A stretch of 64,000 nucleotides of DNA from Bedellia somnulentella. Taxonomy: Eukaryota; Arthropoda; Insecta; Lepidoptera; Bedelliidae. The stretch is from positions 62,001 to 126,000 of the forward strand of contig OY755184.1 in assembly GCA_963576735.1 (NCBI GenBank), given 5' to 3'. Both the position numbers and the translations under genes were made by a program. Shown here piece by piece: positions 58,241-64,000 of the stretch (position 1 is its first letter; every line of letters starts with the position of its first letter). The notes under the pieces are model-generated. The model saw only the letters and a program-made list of their open reading frames with translations, made no database searches and was not told where the DNA came from.

Positions 58241-59842
58241 TTGATGTGTCACCACTCCTTAACCTTAGAGTAGACCATCAGTACACCCCAGGGGACTTCA
58301 CACAATGCTTCCGAAGTTTAGCAATAACAGTGACTATTGCACGTGATTCAAGTAAATTTACTTAAAGAACTACTTACAAAGCTACATTATCTATCTTCTT
58401 TATTGTATCAATTTTATAAATGGTATATCAATATATACCTGTATTCTGTATACAAGGTAACGTTTGAATTAGTTTTAAGGAAATGATGTAAATTGTACAT
58501 AAGACAGTGAACTGTGTTGTTTGCGCTATTGTAAATATATATTACTAGTTGAATAAGGAAATCTTATTAGATTATGGGAGTGAATTGACATATATATCGA
58601 AACAGAACTTTTCCGAAGATTTCTGTATTTTTATTTGAATCCAGTGTAGAAAAACTCGATTCTTATTTATTCCATTCCAAAGTTAATCGTAGCATATGTA
58701 AACTAAGGTAGGTTCTAAATTTAATCCTCTAATGAACTTCTCATTACCGAAAAGAGCTTCAATTAAATTAAATTTCAGTTTAAGCAATATGTTGATTAAT
58801 AATAATTAGTTAGATACAAAATGTAATTTAGGGCTCAAATTAAATTTTGTATCTATATTTTATTGGAAAAGTTCTGATCCGCATTCTGAATAGGTTTGGT
58901 TTAAAATTTATCATATCACATAAATAATTGAAAAATTTCAGGAGCTTTCCAGTGCTGTAGCAAATATTACGCAACTTTATATTTCAGTAATTATTGTTAA
59001 GAATAATTCCGAACAAAATGACTCCATATTGAAGATGATAAGTTAAATATAATTTCCAAAATATATATTCTCCCATCACTATAAGTGTGTTTTATTTATT
59101 TCACAAATACAGCAGTATTTTATAGGTGCCCATTGCTGGACATAATCCTCTATCTAAGATCTCGACAATGACCGGTTCTGTGCTGCATGCATCCACCATC
59201 CATTGGCTTCCCACTACATACATCATTTGAAAATTACACTAACATGACGTGTTAAACGTTCTAGAATAAAGCTTACTTGCTATTCAAAAGTTATTGATTT
59301 TTCTTCTTTATTAATTAAAAAGACAAAGATTATTCTGAAAGACTTGCGTAACTGAGTGTTAGTATATTTAAGTAACGTTTTGTATACCACAAAAACAGAT
59401 TTTGGGGGATACTGACCTGCCTTACGCCCTGGAGTTATATAGTCGTGAAAAATCCCCACCACACTCCTGTAGTGCTTTTTGCAACATTTTTTGGAAATTT
59501 TGGGCCAGTAGTATAATGTGACCAAGTTGAATTTTTCTATATCCTTTTCTACTTCCTGGACATTTGATGCAGAAATTGGGATGGTTTCTTGGACGAAATA
59601 TGTTTTTGTCCCCCGACACCTCCGGAAAAGTATTTTACGCAACAAGAAAAACGAGGATTTTTAAAATTATACTGCATGTTATTAAAATTGAATGAAGTAC
59701 ATATGTAAAGGTAAACGCACGTGATAAAAGTATATATTTCATGGTTTTTTTTTTATTTACGTAGTTCATTATGATTTTCGCTAAAATAAAATTCCCTCTC
59801 TTCTCCAACAAGGATTTTTTTTGTACATTTGTCTGTGTTTAG
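58241..59842. other. Intergenic, no assignable gene
   Basis: AT-rich. Minus-strand open stretches at 59280-59645 look weakly protein-like but are not recognisable and lack splice context. Confidence 0.4.
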
Positions 59843-59930
59843 CTCAACACTGTTGAAAACCGCGACGGAACGCTCTTCAAACTAGGACAAATCCAGATGA
59901 ACGGCAGCCCCATAGATGACCCTATACTTA
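59843..59930 (+). other. Orphan exon-like segment
   Basis: Acceptor tgtgtttag|CTC and donor CTTA|gtaagt bound 88 nt that encode LNTVENRDGTLFKLGQIQMN then GSPIDDPIL. Composition is clearly more GC-rich than its surroundings. No neighbouring exon was found, so it may be a captured or duplicated exon or part of an undiscovered transcript. Protein family not recognised. Confidence 0.4.
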
Positions 59931-60732
59931 GTAAGTGTTAAAGAATTCCTATTTTTTTCAAAAGCTTCATGAATAAACAATATAATTCTTAAGTCTTTAA
60001 ATATGGAGGAATTTATTTTTTTATATGAAACAATAAATAAGCAGATTATATTTTATTCAAATATAAACAATGGTAAAGTAAATAATTCATGTCTTCACAG
60101 ATCTTAATCTACTCATTGCAAAATTCTAAAATTTTGTTACATCATAGGAGTAGGAGCCCAATAAGCGGGGAAAGAAATGCCTAAAAAAAGTAAGGCATTT
60201 ACTTGACAAAAAATAACATCTTCAACACACATTAAAGGTAAATGAAAAAAAAACGAAATATTTACATATCTATCTAGTTTAATTTTTAATTAAGATATTG
60301 CCAAATATCTTAAATCTCTTACAGATGAAGTCTTTTCTAACCGCCATATGGCATTTAGTTTTTTAATCATATGTTTGAAATAGTAAAAAGGGAAACATTG
60401 ATATAAAAGACACTTAGTAAAACAGTTTAATAGTTTATGGCAATTCCAGTGATAATAAAAACATAGGTAGTGTGCCTATAATAATCAAGCATATTTAAGT
60501 TTTTCAGTAACTCTTAACAGTACTTTACAGCTCTTGTGAAACAGTTATGTCATGAGTTAACAGGGAGCACTCAGTGCTCAGCACTGGCATGCAAAAGGCT
60601 GTAGCAGTTTTTTTTTATAAATTAGAATACAGTCTTTTGTGCCATTTTGTCAGAAAATTATGTTCAAGGGATATTTTGATGAAACAGAGAAGTTGTTTAA
60701 ATAATACTCATTAATATTTTTAATTCATATAT

Positions 60733-61443
60733 TCAGGATACATGACCAGCCAATATTGATGCTATGTTATTACATATTTTCCTTATTTCTTCATTACTTA
60801 AGTATTCTGATCCCAAAATAGCATTACCAACAGCTATTGTTTCCCTCATTGAATTAGCTTTAATCCAAATCCTTCCATTCATTCCAGCAGCTAACTCAAA
60901 AGGCCACTCATTCTTTATTGAGTCTATTAGTTTACAGTTTGGATTCAAGATTTTTCTAATGAGATTTAAGGAACACTTAAATAGGAACCCATCACTCAAA
61001 ACTCCAAGACGACCACTTTTTCCATGAGAGTCGACACAAACCAGTTCTGGCTCCATGTCTTTACTAGCTACCAACATTTTAGCGTATATCACATCGCCGA
61101 TTGTGACATCTGGTCGCTTCTTTTTAGTAGCTCCTTCGAATGATAAATAAGAGAGTGATGCAGAGCAGCTTCCCCCGACATCTACTCGATATATATCTCC
61201 CGCCTTTTGAACAACAACCCCAAGTACGTTTTCACCTCTGGCCGGAACATACCTTTTTTGGTGATTGTCCACCCAATACGTATTGGGGTGTTTCTTTCGT
61301 AAAACGCCAGATTTTGTAACGTAAACCTTATCAAGTTCTTTGCGAAGTCCTGGACCAAGAATAACTTTGTTTTTCTCGCCGACATTTATGATCTCTTCAT
61401 TGTAATCGCCCGGCAAAACCACATCATCGATGGATACTTTCAT
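60733..61443 (-). CDS. Rrp40: Exosome complex component Rrp40
   Basis: Intronless, 236 aa, close to the family's usual length. Rrp40 (EXOSC3) is one of three S1/KH cap subunits of the RNA exosome, which processes and degrades RNA in nucleus and cytoplasm. Visible: the N-terminal domain (DDVVLPGDYNEEI; KVILGPGLRKE), the S1 domain (about 66-125: RYVPARGENVLGVVVQKAGD, DIYRVDVGGSCSASL, PDVTIGDVIYAKM), and the KH domain with the Rrp40-specific GxNG motif (GMNG, residues 187-190) followed by RIWIKA. ATG at 61443 gives the natural [13 protein letters not shown] start. A start-less copy lies at 53747-53866. Divergent from Rcl1. Confidence 0.95.
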   Translation of the reverse strand: MKVSIDDVVLPGDYNEEIINVGEKNKVILGPGLRKELDKVYVTKSGVLRKKHPNTYWVDNHQKRYVPARGENVLGVVVQKAGDIYRVDVGGSCSASLSYLSFEGATKKKRPDVTIGDVIYAKMLVASKDMEPELVCVDSHGKSGRLGVLSDGFLFKCSLNLIRKILNPNCKLIDSIKNEWPFELAAGMNGRIWIKANSMRETIAVGNAILGSEYLSNEEIRKICNNIASILAGHVS

Positions 61444-62064
61444 TTTCTTGGAATAATTTTAATCCATAGAAGTTCTGTAACGTTAAAACGAAATCAAACC
61501 ATTAGCCTATTACGATTTTGAGGTTATGTTGTGTTTATGTTTTTGTTTTATTTTCTCTTCGTCCATTATCAAACAGGCTACGATGTAAACCATGCAGCCT
61601 ACTGCTATGCATTATTTTTTCTATAGTGAAAAATATTGAAATGGAATTTAGTAAACGACATCGGTATTATACTTAGACCAACTATGTATTTTGTATTATA
61701 AGAGAAAGAAAGAGAGATTATGAATATTATTAGAGAGTAATGTCCACTTTAGCAGAATAATTAACAAAATGATCCGTATTTTTTTTTATTGTTTCATGTG
61801 ATACTGTAAAATTATAAAATTATTATTTATTGTAAAAACAATAGGTTTATCAAAAGAATAATAAACTATCTCTTCACTAAGGCAATGGTATGGCTTACTT
61901 GACATTCGAACTGGCATAAACGGCGACGATTTGATTTATTGCCACTTGAGAAAAATAATAATAAACACACGTGTTATTGTTTTGATTTTATTGAAATGAA
62001 AATGTTTTCATGGAGTTAAAATAAAAACGGGCAACAGCTGTAAATATTATTAGTAGATAGTAAA
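61444..62064. promoter_or_regulatory. Divergent promoter region of Rrp40 and Rcl1
   Basis: 621 bp between two head-to-head start codons. AT-rich; no core promoter element assigned. Both products act in rRNA processing, so shared control is plausible but inferred from arrangement alone. Confidence 0.5.
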
Positions 62065-63017
62065 ATGCCGGCAATTTTAGAAAACGATGTTCTTGTTTAC
62101 AAAGGGTGCAACTATTTCCGTCAAAGGCTTTTATTATCTACGTTAAGTGGTCGTTCTATTAAGATCCAGGATATTAGGAGTACTCATGATGATCCTGGGC
62201 TAAAAGAGTATGAAGTGAACTTAATACGATTGCTAGACAAAGTGACAAACGGCACACGAGTGGAGCTGAGCGAGACGGGCACATCCTTGTACTACCAACC
62301 AGGCATATTGATTGGTGGGCAAGTTAGTCATGACTGCTGCACCCAAAGAGGAATTGGTAATTACAATAGTTTATAGATATGATTAAAGAAGGTTAAACCA
62401 CTAGCAATAAACTAATAATTTTGGATTCAACTGATCAACTTTTCACTTAGCCAAAATGTTGTGTAAAGGTTTACTAAACTAAAATTTAAATTAGTTCAAT
62501 GAGTATGTTTGTAAATTATGTAAAGTGCAAAGAATAAAAGTGCATGTAAGGAAAGTATGATGAATGTAAAAAAGACTCAAGAAGTTTGCCAGGATCATAC
62601 AAAGTGGCAATTTATAGTCTCTGCCTAACCCAATGCGAACTGCCAGCGTGTATCAAATACACCAATCTCAGTTAAGTTACTTATTTTTATATTTTTTGGG
62701 GTTAACAAAAAAGCTATGCCAACCTTATTATCAGATAGTGTAACTAGTGAGGCACATCCCAGGGCTTTAATCTGTGGAACAAGCAGAATCTAGTTAACTT
62801 AATCATTATTAATTTGTGTCTTTGGTTGCAGGCTATTATTTAGAGACCTTGTTAGCATTAGGACCATTCTGCAAAGAGCCACTGAATGCTGTGTTACGAG
62901 GAGTAACTCACAGCGACTTGGATGTATCTGTTGATAAAATCAAAGCTGCTGAGCTGCCGGTGCTGCTGAAGTTCATCCTTGTTGATGATGGACTTGAACT
63001 CAAAATTGTGCGAAGAG
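62065..63017 (+). CDS. Rcl1: RNA 3'-terminal phosphate cyclase-like protein (Rcl1), 5' part
   Basis: Two exons, 62065-62356 and 62832-63017, join in phase (ATTG|gtaatt to ttgcag|GC) for 159 residues, and a donor (AGAG|gtgaga) leads out in phase 1; later exons lie beyond the window. Rcl1 is a nucleolar cyclase-fold protein that works with Bms1 in SSU processome cleavage of pre-18S rRNA. Diagnostic stretches: YKGCNYFRQRLLLSTLSGRS, RLLDKVTNGTRVELSETGTS, YYQPGILIGG, CTQRGIGYYLETLLALGPF and ITLRG-like AVLRGVTHSDLDVSVD. The Gly/Tyr-rich GIGYYLE block and absence of the RtcA-type catalytic His context fit the Rcl1 branch rather than the true cyclase. Confidence 0.93.
62560..62640 (+). repeat. LINE family B fragment, opposite orientation
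   Basis: GAAGTTTGCCAGGATCATAC + AAAGTGGCAATTTATAGTCT + CTGCC is the complement of the family B block. A second such piece lies at about 63640-63680. In the Rcl1 introns. Confidence 0.6.
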
Positions 63018-63080
63018 GTGAGATCTTTTGATCTGTTTCTCATTAAACTATCTAGTAAGTAAATATTTGCAGTTATATAT

Positions 63081-63326
63081 ACATACATACATATACTCAC
63101 GGCTATAAATCCCTAGATGGGGTAGCCAGTGCTAAGGAATCAGAAATTCCTCAGCCACTTTTGGATAGTACAGTGGGAAAAAGATGGTAAAATAAAGGTT
63201 GTTAGTGATGGGTCTCCAACCGCATTGCCCAAAAATCCCTTTAAAGCCCCAATACCATTAGTCGCCTCTTACGTACACCCGCTGGAAGAATTGGGGTAGT
63301 GCTAGTCTAAGCCGACACTACACAGC
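63081..63326 (+). repeat. SINE family A copy in Rcl1 intron 2
   Basis: ACATACATACATATACTCAC ... TAAGCCGACACTACACAGC; possible ATATAT target duplication. Starts 64 bp after the exon 2 donor. Confidence 0.85.
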
Positions 63327-64000
63327 ATATATTATATATCATAACTGCAAATATTTACTAACTTCTATGCAAAGGCCTCTTTAATAAATGTCTATAATGA
63401 AATCAATGTCTAAGGCTACCATCATCAACCAGCTTACCAGGACTATCATAAAATAATTTTCTGACCTTGTGTATTAACTTCCCACAATCCCTTTAGTTGG
63501 GAGGCTGGATAATGTGCGTACTGTTTTTTATCAAATAGCAGATGTTCCTTATTATGTGAGTCCACCTAAGTCGATGAATACAAATACCCATATGAAAAAA
63601 CTGCTATCTAAGGCACAATTATTTTTTATTGTTGCACACACACAAAGTGGCAATCAATAGTCTTTGACTACCCTAATGAGTAATGGCATGTTATATTAAC
63701 ATGTATCATACAACAGTTTTTTGCTTACATAATCTGCAGTTAGAATATTAAATGCATCAATATACACACAAACATATTAACTTTGACTGTAAATGTGCTG
63801 TATCTAACTTGTGCTGGTAGAACCTTTCTGGTTGTTATGAAAATATAGCATGTTACAAGTTTTTTTATTCCTGACTATTATTTATACAAAAAATATTAAA
63901 TTTTCCACAATGAATATTAAAAACATTAAGTAAATATTAACATTTATCTTATTTTGTTACATTGTTCAAGTAGACTTAATAGCTATTGGATTGAATCAGG
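63327..64000. other. Rcl1 intron sequence to window end
   Basis: AT-rich, no further Rcl1 exon recognised. Confidence 0.6.

Noticed and set aside
59280..59645. Minus-strand 121-codon open frame
   Set aside because: No recognisable domain, no splice context and AT-driven composition; a decayed element fragment at best.

Overview
This is an AT-rich, repeat-dense nuclear window from an insect, almost certainly a lepidopteran. Short GC-rich exons sit in long AT-rich introns. The repeats include LINEs with an ORF1 that resembles the baculovirus-FP domain, (TATG)n-tailed retroposons, tRNA-derived SINEs, Helitron-like elements ending in CTAGT, and piggyBac-like TTAA elements. There is one run of Ns at 27411-27610.

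Layout. 1-975: a PIF/Harbinger relic, a SINE, and the probable last coding exon of an unidentified plus-strand gene that enters from the left. 976-9928: mostly gene-free repeat-derived sequence. 9929-19254, minus strand: a six-exon gene for a small secreted-signal/Ig/FN3/single-TM surface protein; where its cytoplasmic tail ends is uncertain. 21010-56866, plus strand: the scaffold pseudokinase KSR (kinase suppressor of Ras). I could join 18 coding exons with consistent phases into a 785-residue protein. Its introns hold most of the mobile elements. 60733-61443, minus strand: intronless exosome cap subunit Rrp40. 62065 to beyond the window end, plus strand: Rcl1, an RNA-cyclase-like 18S rRNA processing factor (first two exons). 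Rrp40 and Rcl1 are divergent and share a promoter region of about 620 bp; both act in rRNA maturation.

The standout feature is inside KSR. The boundary between the intron and the exon carrying the APE motif of the kinase domain has been amplified into a near-perfect array of 61 tandem units of 79 bp (three are 78 bp). Every unit keeps a splice acceptor and the first 36 nt of the exon. Only the final copy continues into the real exon, so the spliceosome must pass 61 equivalent acceptors, each of which would lead to a stop codon after 16 residues. KSR shows two more transposon-splicing collisions: a 94-bp LINE tail whose 13-bp target duplication copied the exon 2 donor site, and a SINE tail ending a few bases before the exon 6 acceptor.

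Other items of note are an intact, unclassified RNase-H-like transposase ORF between diverged direct repeats in a KSR intron, a full-length LINE with an extra open frame between ORF1 and ORF2, a start-codon-less Rrp40 fragment in a KSR intron, a piggyBac-like element with its empty site preserved in a paralogous copy, and two orphan exon-like stretches.
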